From the NCBI GenBank assembly GCA_025451075.1, contig JANWLA010000023.1:1-64000 (forward strand): DNA of 64,000 nt. Direction: 5' to 3'. The position numbers and the translations under genes are program-made. Source of the DNA: Nitrosotalea sp. (GTDB lineage: Archaea > Thermoproteota > Nitrososphaeria > Nitrososphaerales > Nitrosopumilaceae). Positions 52,509-60,410 of the stretch are shown one piece after another. Numbering within the stretch: position 1 is the stretch's first letter; each line of letters begins with the position of its first letter. The notes beneath the pieces are model-generated. The model was not told where the DNA came from, did not search any database, and was given only the letters and a program-made list of their open reading frames with translations.

Positions 52509-54212
52509 TTACCTGTTTGACACATCCTTTCTGATCAATTTGTAATTGCAATATTCTGGAATCCAAAATCTTTTTTGCACTTGTTCATACAGTTCTTGTT
52601 CGCTCATTTCCTGTGCCACTCCGTCTTTCTGAGCTTGTAGCCCAACCTTGACTGCAATATGCATAGTCACATCTTTCATACTCTCTATTGGTGGCAATAA
52701 TGGTGCATCGGAATCAACCATATCTAGAGAAAAAGATCCAAGAGCACCGGCTGCCGCAACCATCATCTTGTCAGTGATTCGTTTTGCTCCAGAAGCTGTA
52801 ACAGCAAGACCTATCGCTGGAAAGATATAAAAATTATTACACTGAGCTATCTTGATCATCTTACCATTAAATGAGACAGGTGGAAACTCTGTTCCAGTAG
52901 CTATTAGAGCACGACCATCCGTCCAATGGATTAGATCTTCTGGGATTGCTTCTGCACGGTCATATGGATTTGAGAGGGGAAAAATTATTGGTCTTTTGAC
53001 CTTGCTTGCCATGTCTTTGACAATTTGTTCAGTAAACTGGTCGGGCTGACTTGAAACTCCAATGAGGATTGTAGCAGAGATATTCCTAATTACATCTGCT
53101 AGGCTTATCTGACCACCATTTGTTTTCCAGCTAGACACTTGATCAAAAGGTTGTGCAAATTCCTGTTGAACTGGTGACAAGTCTGTCCTAGACGTATGCA
53201 ATAATCCTTTACTGTCCAAAAGAAAAAAATGTTTACGAGCCTCTGCTTCATCCATTCCCTCTGCTACCATTGCTTTTAGAATATACTCGGCAATTCCTGT
53301 TCCAGCACTTCCTGCACCAAGAACAACAACTTGTTGATCCGAAAACTTCTTCTTTGTAATATTCAGAGCACCATACATTGCCCCTAACGTCACCGCGGCG
53401 GTACCTTGTATATCATCATTGAATGTGCAGAGGCTGTCACGATACTTGTCCAGTATTGGGCGAGCATGGGGTTTTGCAAAATCTTCCCATTGTAGCAGAA
53501 CATTTGGAAGTTTTCGCTTAATAGAGCTTACAAACTTGTCCACGAAATCCCAGTAAGCCTGTCCTGTTATTCTCTGATGACGCCAGCCTATGTATTCAGG
53601 ATCCTGTAAACGCTCAACATTGTTAGTACCAACATCAAGCAGGATTGGAAGCGTGTGCCGAGGATCGATTCCCCCAATCAAGGTATAGAGTGAAAGTTTG
53701 CCAATTGGAATTCCCATTCCACCAGCTCCCTGATCACCAATTCCTAGAATGCGCTCGCCATCTGTTACAACAATTACATTAACATCATAATATGGGCGAT
53801 TTTCTATTATCTCGTCCATCCTATCTATGAGGGGATAGGACAAAAACAGACCGCGCGGACGACGATAAATGTGTGAAAAATCAATACAACCCTGTGCCAC
53901 AACCGGCGTATAGACAATTGGGGTCATCTCAGCAATATGATGACAGAGTAAGGCATAGAAGAGTGTCTCATTAGTATCTTGCAACGCACGCAAAAATATG
54001 TGGCGCTCCAAATCATCATTCTTTCTCCTGTATGCTTCATACGCCCGTGCACATTGTTGCTCTAACGTTTCTACCACGGGTGGCAACAATCCATGCAGAT
54101 CAAATATAGTCCGTTCCTCATCGGTAAACGCAGTTCCCTTGTTGAGAACTGGGTCGGACATCAAATCTTTTCCAGACAATTCTTTTTCAATGGTTGACTT
54201 GCCCTCTTTCAT
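52509..54212 (-). CDS. maeA: NAD-dependent malic enzyme, large bacterial/eukaryotic type
   Basis: A 567-residue malic enzyme (oxaloacetate-decarboxylating) turning malate into pyruvate. Signature MTPIVYTPVVAQGC (catalytic Tyr), RPRGLFLSY, VTDGERILGIGDQGAGGMGIPIGK, FNDDIQGTAAV and NAD motif VVVLGAGSAGTGIAEY are present. This long SfcA/MaeA class differs from the short archaeal enzymes and suggests horizontal gain. It lies 100 nt upstream of the poxB gene on the same strand. A 16-bp palindrome adjoins its TATA-like box. Confidence 0.93.
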   Translation of the reverse strand: MKEGKSTIEKELSGKDLMSDPVLNKGTAFTDEERTIFDLHGLLPPVVETLEQQCARAYEAYRRKNDDLERHIFLRALQDTNETLFYALLCHHIAEMTPIVYTPVVAQGCIDFSHIYRRPRGLFLSYPLIDRMDEIIENRPYYDVNVIVVTDGERILGIGDQGAGGMGIPIGKLSLYTLIGGIDPRHTLPILLDVGTNNVERLQDPEYIGWRHQRITGQAYWDFVDKFVSSIKRKLPNVLLQWEDFAKPHARPILDKYRDSLCTFNDDIQGTAAVTLGAMYGALNITKKKFSDQQVVVLGAGSAGTGIAEYILKAMVAEGMDEAEARKHFFLLDSKGLLHTSRTDLSPVQQEFAQPFDQVSSWKTNGGQISLADVIRNISATILIGVSSQPDQFTEQIVKDMASKVKRPIIFPLSNPYDRAEAIPEDLIHWTDGRALIATGTEFPPVSFNGKMIKIAQCNNFYIFPAIGLAVTASGAKRITDKMMVAAAGALGSFSLDMVDSDAPLLPPIESMKDVTMHIAVKVGLQAQKDGVAQEMSEQELYEQVQKRFWIPEYCNYKLIRKDVSNR

Positions 54213-54277
54213 CTAATCACTGGATCGTATCTGCCTTGAGGATTACAACCTTTTGGTAATTTTCATTCTATTTAGAC

Positions 54278-54293
54278 AAGTGCGTACGCACTT
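54278..54293. promoter_or_regulatory. Perfect 16-bp palindrome AAGTGCGTACGCACTT
   Basis: Exact palindrome 65 nt upstream of the malic enzyme start. On the minus strand it is followed 3 nt later by TAAATAGA, a plausible TATA box, so it overlaps or borders the BRE. It is a candidate operator for a regulator of the malic enzyme and possibly poxB. Confidence 0.55.
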
Positions 54294-54406
54294 ACCACTT
54301 TTCGTATTATTGTTAGACGGATTAAAAACTTGGAATTACATATATGATCATAATCTCATCTTCATCAATTTAATTTAAAATATAATATTATCAATGTGAA
54401 GAATTT

Positions 54407-54643
54407 TCACAGTTTGAATTTTTTGCTATCTAAATCTTTTTTAAATTCATTTATATTTATTCCGACCTCTGCAAGAATTTCTTCTAACATTCCTTTGCCA
54501 ATTTGAGAATGATGTAATGGAACTGTTGTGTGTCTATCATTTAGCTTAAGAACGTAGTGACTTCCTTTTACGTGTATGATCTGAAACCCTTTTCTCTCCA
54601 GATATTTTATTAATTCAAGCGGTTTTATTGATGGAAGCCTGAC
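54407..54643 (-). pseudogene. HicA-type toxin frame lacking a start codon
   Basis: The frame reads RLPSIKPLELIKYLERKGF then HVKGSHYVLKLNDRHTTVPLHHS and on to a TGA at 54407-54409, a nearly full HicA mRNA interferase with its catalytic His in GSHYVL. No ATG, GTG or TTG exists in frame before the upstream stop; an ATG 5 nt earlier is out of frame by one base. No HicB gene is visible. Probably an inactivated orphan toxin, or a one-base sequencing error. Confidence 0.7.
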
Positions 54644-54650
54644 ATGGAGA

Positions 54651-54764
54651 TCAAATACAATAATAAATCTTCAATACGACCATAGACCGCAGTCCATCAA
54701 TTAAAATTCTAAAACTATTCTCTGGTGAATATTTTTCATAAATTCTTTTTGTTTTAATAATCAT
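54651..54764 (-). pseudogene. Truncated DUF488 gene remnant
   Basis: ATG 54762-54764 opens a 37-residue frame whose first 24 residues (KTKRIYEKYSPENSFRILID) match the N-terminus of the complete DUF488 protein at 44065-44412, after which similarity stops abruptly. It lies 2 nt after a 64-residue ORF and just before the HicA frame. Evidently a deletion fused DUF488 and HicA debris. Confidence 0.75.
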
Positions 54765-54766
54765 AA

Positions 54767-54961
54767 TCACTTGAAATTTAATGACATAATGCTCGTCGAT
54801 CTAGTATTAAATACTTGAATTCCATCTTTATATCTTCCATCTTTGTATGCTTTGATGCCATCTTTTTGATGTTGCAAACCATACATTACCACAACTTCCA
54901 TGGTGTTACAAATCTCCCATGGATGAAAAAGTGACCCTATGGCCACATTTGACATTACCAT
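54767..54961 (-). CDS. Small hypothetical protein coupled to the upstream membrane protein
   Basis: A 64-residue frame whose ATG overlaps the stop of the 143-residue membrane protein gene by one base (TAATG). It contains GLQHQKDGIKAYKDGRYKDGIQVF and no recognised family motif. The C-terminal residues RSTSIMSLNFK run into decayed sequence, so the original gene may have been longer. Confidence 0.45.
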   Translation of the reverse strand: MVMSNVAIGSLFHPWEICNTMEVVVMYGLQHQKDGIKAYKDGRYKDGIQVFNTRSTSIMSLNFK

Positions 54962-55392
54962 TATAGTGAATCAATAAAACCCACAAAGTCCTTCATGTGT
55001 ATTTCCTTTGTTTTTTCCCACACTTTTTTGAACTTGGGTATGGTCATCATTGTTTTTACTAGTTCTTGCCATCGTAACCAAAGCCCGGGTTCTATCGTTT
55101 TTGTCTTGTTCATGAGATATAGAAATTCAAATAAATCAAGAAATGCTACTGCCATGTAATACTCGTCAGGATTGTCTACTATGGAAAAGCGATCTGCAAA
55201 CACCTGACTTTCTTTTGCCATTTTGGTAAATGTCTCGGTTTTTTCAAGGTTGAGTCGTGCCTCAACTATCTTTGCATATGTCTGCTGTTGAGTTTGAATA
55301 CGCATCTCTTTTTTTACTGTTGAGAACTGCCATAAAGAGATGGCCAGTATGGACGTAAGGATGCCAACAATAATGAGTTCTAAATAATCCAT
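54961..55392 (-). CDS. Single-TM hypothetical protein in the alcohol dehydrogenase operon
   Basis: A 143-residue protein with an N-terminal TM helix (about 4-24), a coiled-coil-like stretch (KKEMRIQTQQQTYAKIVEARLNLEKTETF) and a helical C-terminal domain (YYMAVAFLDLFEFLYLMNKTKTIEPGLWLRWQELVKTMM). Resembles small DUF proteins of membrane-bound stress systems, without a firm name. It starts 9 nt after the adh stop. Confidence 0.65.
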   Translation of the reverse strand: MDYLELIIVGILTSILAISLWQFSTVKKEMRIQTQQQTYAKIVEARLNLEKTETFTKMAKESQVFADRFSIVDNPDEYYMAVAFLDLFEFLYLMNKTKTIEPGLWLRWQELVKTMMTIPKFKKVWEKTKEIHMKDFVGFIDSL

Positions 55393-55401
55393 ATGGTCAA
55401 A

Positions 55402-56454
55402 TCATGGGTTGATTATTCCTCGACCAACGATTTTACCTTCCTTTAGCATTGTTAATGCTTCAGTGGCCTGGTCAAGCTTGAATCTATTTGAAACCACTGG
55501 CTTGATGATTCCTCTTTTGGCAAGAGAGACCAACTCAATCATATCAGTCAGCGAGCCAGTATAGGAACCAATTATTTTATACGCTCTTGTTGGCATTGTA
55601 ACGAGGTTTAATTGCAGTGCGCCACCAAAGAGTCCTACAAGTACAATTCTTGCTCGTCTTCGAAGTATCTGCATATCAGTTTCGACCGTTTTGCTGGCAT
55701 TGACAAAATCTATGATGGCGTCAACTCCAAGGTTGTCTGTCAACTCCATTATGGATTTTGACACATCTTGGTTTTTGGAATTTATTGTAAAATCTGCACC
55801 ATTTTGTTTTGCGACTTTTAATTTTTCATCATCAATGTCCATTGAAATTATTCTTGCACCTGTTACTGCCTTTGCAAGCTGAATTGCCATCAAACCCAGA
55901 CCTCCGGCTCCAACAATAACGACATTATCTGCAGGTCTTAGATGTGTGTTTTTTACAGCACCATAAGCAGTAAGTGCAGCACATGATAACGTTGCACTAG
56001 TGTCAGTATCCATGTCACCGAGTTTTATAAGATACTTGTAACTTGGAACGAGAATATACTCAGCATAACCGCCGTCATGATATACTCCCAAAGATCTGGG
56101 CTTGTCACAAAGATTCTCTTCTCCTATTCGACATGCGGGACAGAGACCTTCGCCTATCCATGGAAAAACCAGAACCTTGTCATCTTTAGCAAATCCCTCT
56201 ACCTCTTCTCCCATACTATCAATTATTCCTGCCACTTCGTGACCTGGAGTTAATGGATATTTTACACCCCTGTCGGTTGTTTTCATGAACGAGCCTGCAG
56301 GTCCGTCATATCCACCTTCCCAGAGATGGATATCACTATGGCAGACACCAGCTGATTGAACTTTAATCAAAACTTGCGCACCTCTTGGCTTTGGAGTCTC
56401 AAGTGTTTGTATCTCTAATGGTTCTTTTACTCTAACAATTCTTGCAGCTTTCAC
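55402..56454 (-). CDS. adh: Zinc-dependent alcohol dehydrogenase (Sulfolobus ADH type)
   Basis: A 350-residue NAD-dependent medium-chain dehydrogenase. Catalytic zinc residues Cys38, His72 and Glu73 (GVCHSD, GHEVAG); structural zinc site Glu102, Cys105, Cys108 and Cys116 (GEGLCPACRIGEENLC), with Glu replacing the first Cys as in the Sulfolobus solfataricus enzyme. NAD motif VVIVGAGGLGLMAIQLAK. It oxidises alcohols or reduces aldehydes. Start GTG 56454, 43 nt from operator site 4. First gene of a three-gene operon. Confidence 0.92.
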   Translation of the reverse strand: MKAARIVRVKEPLEIQTLETPKPRGAQVLIKVQSAGVCHSDIHLWEGGYDGPAGSFMKTTDRGVKYPLTPGHEVAGIIDSMGEEVEGFAKDDKVLVFPWIGEGLCPACRIGEENLCDKPRSLGVYHDGGYAEYILVPSYKYLIKLGDMDTDTSATLSCAALTAYGAVKNTHLRPADNVVIVGAGGLGLMAIQLAKAVTGARIISMDIDDEKLKVAKQNGADFTINSKNQDVSKSIMELTDNLGVDAIIDFVNASKTVETDMQILRRRARIVLVGLFGGALQLNLVTMPTRAYKIIGSYTGSLTDMIELVSLAKRGIIKPVVSNRFKLDQATEALTMLKEGKIVGRGIINP

Positions 56455-56487
56455 GTTATCGGTTGGTCATCATATTATATAACAGTC

Positions 56488-56515
56488 AGCAATCAATTGC
56501 ATGAATATTCTTGCA
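56488..56515. promoter_or_regulatory. TGCA-N10-TGCA operator, site 4
   Basis: TGCATGAATATTCTTGCA at 56498-56515, with a degenerate third half-site (TGCT on the minus strand, 56488-56491) 6 nt away toward adh. It is 43 nt from the adh GTG. A TTATATAA TATA box follows on the minus strand. On the plus strand it lies only 9 nt before the NDH-2 ATG (56525) or 33 nt before an in-frame GTG (56549), so NDH-2 may be controlled differently. Confidence 0.7.
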
Positions 56516-56524
56516 TGATATTAT

Positions 56525-57892
56525 ATGATAGATCTCAGTATTGCTCGTGTGAAAAGAAACGAGACGAACAACATTGAGGTAAATGACAGAAAAAGAATAC
56601 TTGTCTTAGGAGGAGGATTCGCAGGAATTGAGGTTTTAAGAAGGTTGGAAAACACGCTTGGAAATGATTTCACTGTAGACATCAATGTGGTAAGCAAAGA
56701 CAACTTTTTTCTCTTCACCCCTATGTTACCAGAAGTGGTTTCTGGCATGATAGAAACTCGACACATAGTAACACCTGTAAGAGCATTTTGTAAAAGAGCA
56801 AAATTTTACGAGGCAATAATAAGATCCATTGATTTTCAAAAAAAGCAGGTTACTATATCAAATGAAACCGATACCAAAAATGAACCAACGAATTGGCATG
56901 ATCATACCTTGGATTATGATTACCTAGTACTCGCGCTTGGCGGAGAGACAAATTTCTTTGGTATGGAAGATGTCAAAAAATACTCTTATACCATGAAAAG
57001 TCTTGGAGATGCGATTGCTCTGCGTAACCATGTCATTGACATGTTAGAGCAATCTAGTATAGAACAAGACGGTGAACTAAGAAAGAGCTTGATGACATTT
57101 GTTGTTGTCGGAGGAGGGTTTGCAGGTGTAGAGACAGTAGGTGAATTGAATGCACTAGTTAGGGATGCAGTCCGAGGCTTTTACCATGATATTGACACCC
57201 AAGACATACGCGTGGTTCTTGTGAATGCCGGAGACAAAATATTGCCTGAAGTAAGCGATGACCTTTCATCATTTGCTACCCAAAAGATGAAAGAATCCGG
57301 AATAGAAATGATCCAGAAAAATCCCGTCAGTTCAGCAACTCCGTATAATGTGAAACTAAAGGATGGTACAGTTATAGAAACTCATACTCTAGTATGGGCA
57401 GGGGGCGTTACCCCAGAAAAGATTGTCAAAGAATTACAATGCGAGCATGATAGAGGTGGAAGAATAATAGTTGATGAATATCTTGGCGTCAAAGGTTTTG
57501 ACGGCGTGTATGCACATGGAGATTGTGCATCTATAACTGACTCGCATACGGGAAAACCATATCCTCCCACTGCTCAAAATGCAGTAGAGCAGGCAAAAGT
57601 TGTGGCAAACAATTTGATATCTGAAATAAGAACAGGAACTAAAGTTAATTTCAATTACAAGTCAAGAGGAATAATGGCTCAAATAGGAAAAAGAAAAGGT
57701 GTTGGCATACTATTTGGAATGAAGACTCATGGTATACTCGCATGGATGATTTGGAGGACTTACTATCTCAGTCAACTGCCAACTTTGGAAAAGAAATTAA
57801 GAGTGGTAATTGATTGGTTCATCGACATGTTTTTCAAACCAGATGTTACTCGGTTGAAGATCTTTACAGAAAATCAAGCAAATCATACTTGA
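56525..57892 (+). CDS. ndh: Type II NADH:quinone oxidoreductase (NDH-2-like)
   Basis: A 455-residue membrane-associated flavoprotein: FAD motif RILVLGGGFAGIEVLRRL, VSKDNFFLFTPMLPEVVSG, NAD motif FVVVGGGFAGVETVGEL, second FAD site GVYAHGDCASI, quinone-side PPTAQNAVEQAKVVANNL and a C-terminal amphipathic region. It passes electrons from NADH to the quinone pool without pumping. ATG 56525 or GTG 56549 (TATA ATATTATAT at about 56518) are both possible starts. Divergent from adh, sharing operator site 4. Confidence 0.92.
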   Translation: MIDLSIARVKRNETNNIEVNDRKRILVLGGGFAGIEVLRRLENTLGNDFTVDINVVSKDNFFLFTPMLPEVVSGMIETRHIVTPVRAFCKRAKFYEAIIRSIDFQKKQVTISNETDTKNEPTNWHDHTLDYDYLVLALGGETNFFGMEDVKKYSYTMKSLGDAIALRNHVIDMLEQSSIEQDGELRKSLMTFVVVGGGFAGVETVGELNALVRDAVRGFYHDIDTQDIRVVLVNAGDKILPEVSDDLSSFATQKMKESGIEMIQKNPVSSATPYNVKLKDGTVIETHTLVWAGGVTPEKIVKELQCEHDRGGRIIVDEYLGVKGFDGVYAHGDCASITDSHTGKPYPPTAQNAVEQAKVVANNLISEIRTGTKVNFNYKSRGIMAQIGKRKGVGILFGMKTHGILAWMIWRTYYLSQLPTLEKKLRVVIDWFIDMFFKPDVTRLKIFTENQANHT

Positions 57893-57983
57893 TAGTCCCG
57901 AGCTAGAATCTCTCAGAGGCTAAGATCAAAACACATGTTCAGAACCCTTACATTTGCATAAAAAAACTGGAAAGTTTTTTGGT

Positions 57984-58085
57984 TTATCCATATGTCTTTC
58001 CACACGTATCGCATTGCCAATGATCTGATGTAACAGACCAATGGTGCATGTGTCCCGTTTGATGAGATTGTTTTGTCGTTTTCAA
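57984..58085 (-). CDS. Tiny His-rich CxxC protein (candidate)
   Basis: A 33-residue frame from TTG 58083-58085 to TAA 57984-57986, ending WSVTSDHWQCDTCGKTYG, a CxxCGxxY zinc-binding knuckle preceded by GHMHHW. A TTTTATGCC TATA-like box lies about 29-36 nt before the TTG, downstream of operator site 5 on its minus side. The ORF is short, so support is the zinc motif plus promoter placement. Confidence 0.4.
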   Translation of the reverse strand: MKTTKQSHQTGHMHHWSVTSDHWQCDTCGKTYG

Positions 58086-58135
58086 GACCTCGTGTTAAAG
58101 TACAGAATTTTGGCATAAAAGCATGATGAATTAAT

Positions 58136-58163
58136 TGCATTTTTTTTCATGCAATTTATTGCA
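58136..58163. promoter_or_regulatory. TGCA-N10-TGCA operator, site 5
   Basis: TGCATTTTTTTTCATGCA at 58136-58153 with a third TGCA at 58160-58163 (6-nt spacing) toward the ferredoxin gene. It is 43 nt from the ferredoxin ATG at 58197. After the third half-site the sequence AGTCTTTTTTATTC resembles the TATA region of site 1. Confidence 0.75.
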
Positions 58164-58196
58164 AGTCTTTTTTATTCATCATGTAGGTATATGTGC

Positions 58197-58700
58197 ATGC
58201 CAATAGACTTGGAATTTCCAAAAAATCACAAACCAATAGGCAAGCACAAGTGTGCCGATGACGAACATTTTCATTTTGTTTGGGGCCCTGGAAAAATAGA
58301 TGCCGAGTCTTCAACGGATGAAAACATACAAAACGCCTATACAAAACGGGGAGAGGAATACGTTCCTCTGGGAATACATGGAACTTTTGTTGCAGTTGAC
58401 TGGGATTCATGCATATCAGATGGTGGATGCATTGAGGTGTGTCCCGTTCAAGTTTATCAGTGGTATAGGACGGAAAATGATGTTCCTGCGGTACAGATGG
58501 TAAACGCTACCAGTGTTGGAACCGGTGAATCTCATCAAAAGGAGGGACGTAAAGATTACACAGACAAATCAGAACCAATTCGAGAACATGATTGTATCTG
58601 GTGTATGGCATGTGTCTCTGTCTGTCCAACACAGGCCATCAAGGTAGATCAATCAAATCAAAAAATCCATGAGGAGATGGTGATAAAATATGCAAAATGA
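58197..58700 (+). CDS. Zinc-containing seven-iron ferredoxin
   Basis: A 167-residue ferredoxin of Sulfolobus type. N-terminal extension with several His ([18 protein letters not shown]) fits the zinc site; [32 protein letters not shown] holds the first cluster with Asp in place of one Cys (probably [3Fe-4S]) and [12 protein letters not shown] the [4Fe-4S] cluster. It is the electron carrier for 2-oxoacid oxidoreductases. The ATG at 58197 fits the 43-nt operator spacing; the frame to 58149 starts inside the operator. Confidence 0.9.
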   Translation: MPIDLEFPKNHKPIGKHKCADDEHFHFVWGPGKIDAESSTDENIQNAYTKRGEEYVPLGIHGTFVAVDWDSCISDGGCIEVCPVQVYQWYRTENDVPAVQMVNATSVGTGESHQKEGRKDYTDKSEPIREHDCIWCMACVSVCPTQAIKVDQSNQKIHEEMVIKYAK

Positions 58701-59313
58701 GGATAAAATGGTGGAAAAAAATATCTGCGATATATGCGGAACAGACGTTGACGCTGTTAATGGTAACACTGATTGTCCTATTTGCGATGACCGATACTTT
58801 GGAAAAATAAAGGAAAGTTACACTCAAAATCTAAACAAATGTAATATAGCATCTGAAGATTTGTTCAAACTTTATTTTGATTTATCTGGCGAATTTGTAA
58901 AATTTTCGTATAATATAGCTAGTCAGTATCTTGAAATAGAGAAAAATTTGCACATCTATAATCCGTCTTGGTATTACCTTCTCACATCATATCAATTTCT
59001 AAGAAACAGATTTCTTGGAAATGCGATACAGAGTGCTAATATAACGTATTCTGGTTTTACAGATGTATGGAAAGTCCACTTTTCTGCCATGTCCGAAAAC
59101 ATTGTATCTGCACTTGAAAATGCGAATAGATTTTGTAATACATGTAACGAAACTATGAACGTTCAAGAAAAATCACATCTTTCGGAGGGAAATAAGAATC
59201 TGATAAAAACGATCAGTGTTGTCAATAGGACGTACAGTACATATCAGAAGGAAGAGAAAATTACCCAGAACAATAATTCGGAGAACATTGTGGGAGTGTT
59301 GAAAAAGAAATGA
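58690..59313 (+). CDS. Zinc-ribbon plus helical-domain protein of unknown function
   Basis: A 207-residue protein. N-terminal [20 protein letters not shown] is a zinc ribbon; the rest is helical and Tyr/Phe-rich with a further CNTC pair near residue 155. It overlaps the ferredoxin gene by 11 nt and the C2H2 gene by 4 nt, so all three are co-translated. No family recognised. Confidence 0.65.
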   Translation: MQNEDKMVEKNICDICGTDVDAVNGNTDCPICDDRYFGKIKESYTQNLNKCNIASEDLFKLYFDLSGEFVKFSYNIASQYLEIEKNLHIYNPSWYYLLTSYQFLRNRFLGNAIQSANITYSGFTDVWKVHFSAMSENIVSALENANRFCNTCNETMNVQEKSHLSEGNKNLIKTISVVNRTYSTYQKEEKITQNNNSENIVGVLKKK

Positions 59314-59600
59314 GACTATTCCATAAAAAAACATCGTGTGAACAATGCATGGAACAGTTTGAAAGTTATGAAGAGCTTGTTGATCACACTAGACATGTGC
59401 ATCATCATGACATAGTAAAATGCATCGAGTGCGGAAAAGAGTTCATACATGAAAAAGACAGGCTACATCATTCACGAGAGGAACACAAAAAGAAGCTAAA
59501 GAGCAGAATACACAAGGGCGAACACAAACACGAAGTAGAACACCCACTTCCACAGGATGATCTCGATGCACATATGAGAAATTTTAGTGATAATTTTTGA
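59310..59600 (+). CDS. Small protein with two C2H2 zinc fingers
   Basis: A 96-residue protein: finger 1 CEQCMEQFESYEELVDHTRHVHH, finger 2 CIECGKEFIHEKDRLHHSREEH, then a Lys/His-rich linker and acidic tail. C2H2 fingers are uncommon in archaea but known in thaumarchaea. It may bind nucleic acid and act as a regulator. ATGA overlap with the upstream gene; end of the ferredoxin operon. Confidence 0.85.
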   Translation: MRLFHKKTSCEQCMEQFESYEELVDHTRHVHHHDIVKCIECGKEFIHEKDRLHHSREEHKKKLKSRIHKGEHKHEVEHPLPQDDLDAHMRNFSDNF

Positions 59601-59710
59601 TTGGAGAAATTCATGAGCAATTCTAAAAACATGGCAAGATTGGTAAGAAAAGACGCTATTCTGACATTCGCTTAGACTCTATAACAATAAAGACATTATA
59701 CGGGTTTACA

Positions 59711-60133
59711 TTATTTTATCAGCATTACTGCAACCTTTGACTTGTGCATCACATAACTTGAGACACTTCCAAGAAAGATCTTCTTAAGAGCGCTCAGGCC
59801 TCTAGCACCTATTACAATCACGTCTATGTTATGTGTATTTGAATACTCTACTATAGAATATCCTGGGTCTCCTGTAAGTATTCTACTGTAAAATGGAACG
59901 GCATTTTTGACTGCAAGTTGTTTTGCAAAGAGTATGAATTCTGGCGGAATATCTTCTTCCAGTTCTTTCTGCTTATGTTCTTTTTTGTGTGACGTGTGTA
60001 TCACATGAATAACGGTGAGTGATCCTTCGTGCTCTTGTGCAAGATGAATTCCAATCTTTAATCCTCGCAAGGAATTCTTTGAACCATCCAAGGGCACCAA
60101 AATCTTTTTGATTTTCTGCATTTCTGACATCAT
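59711..60133 (-). CDS. Universal stress protein (UspA family)
   Basis: A 140-residue Usp domain: KIKKILVPLDGSKNSLRGLKIGIHLAQEHEG and GARGLSALKKIFLGSVSSYVMHKSKVAVMLIK with the ATP-binding signature. Monocistronic, no TGCA site at 43 nt. Fifth Usp gene of the window. Confidence 0.92.
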   Translation of the reverse strand: MMSEMQKIKKILVPLDGSKNSLRGLKIGIHLAQEHEGSLTVIHVIHTSHKKEHKQKELEEDIPPEFILFAKQLAVKNAVPFYSRILTGDPGYSIVEYSNTHNIDVIVIGARGLSALKKIFLGSVSSYVMHKSKVAVMLIK

Positions 60134-60206
60134 GTTGATAACGTGATGGGGTATTACTGGCTTGTGTTGATTCTCACTGACAAAAATTTAGTTATTCCAG
60201 AAAATC

Positions 60207-60326
60207 TCACGCTAATTTATCAAATCTGTTTAACGCAGCCTTTTCATTAGATATTGCCGACCTGGAACCTTTTGGAAATTTATCCATGTATGATTCACGA
60301 GTCTTTAGTTGGTCTAGTATGGACAA
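60207..60326 (-). CDS. Small ORF with its own promoter (candidate)
   Basis: A 39-residue frame, TTG 60324-60326 to TGA 60207-60209, with the stretch YMDKFPKGSRSAISNEKAALNRFDKLA. On the minus strand TTTAAATAAATATA lies about 20-33 nt before the TTG, a good leaderless promoter. The pattern faintly resembles the start of a thaumarchaeal tyrosine recombinase, so it may be an integrase remnant. Evidence is limited. Confidence 0.35.
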   Translation of the reverse strand: MSILDQLKTRESYMDKFPKGSRSAISNEKAALNRFDKLA

Positions 60327-60410
60327 TGACGATTTAACCTCGTATATTTATTTAAACTTCTTAAAGTTAAGTGTAAACGGTTAACTAACCACATTTGATT
60401 AGGTTGAGTT

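Noticed and set aside
56525..57892. NDH-2 as a standard member of the 43-nt spacing group
   Set aside because: Its possible starts are 9 or 33 nt from site 4, not 43-45, so it was not counted among the seven genes with constant spacing, though it may share the site.
59613..59675. 20-codon ORF (MSNSKNMARLVRKD…) after the C2H2 gene
   Set aside because: Has an ATG and a weak GGAG upstream but is too short, with no motif or promoter to support it.
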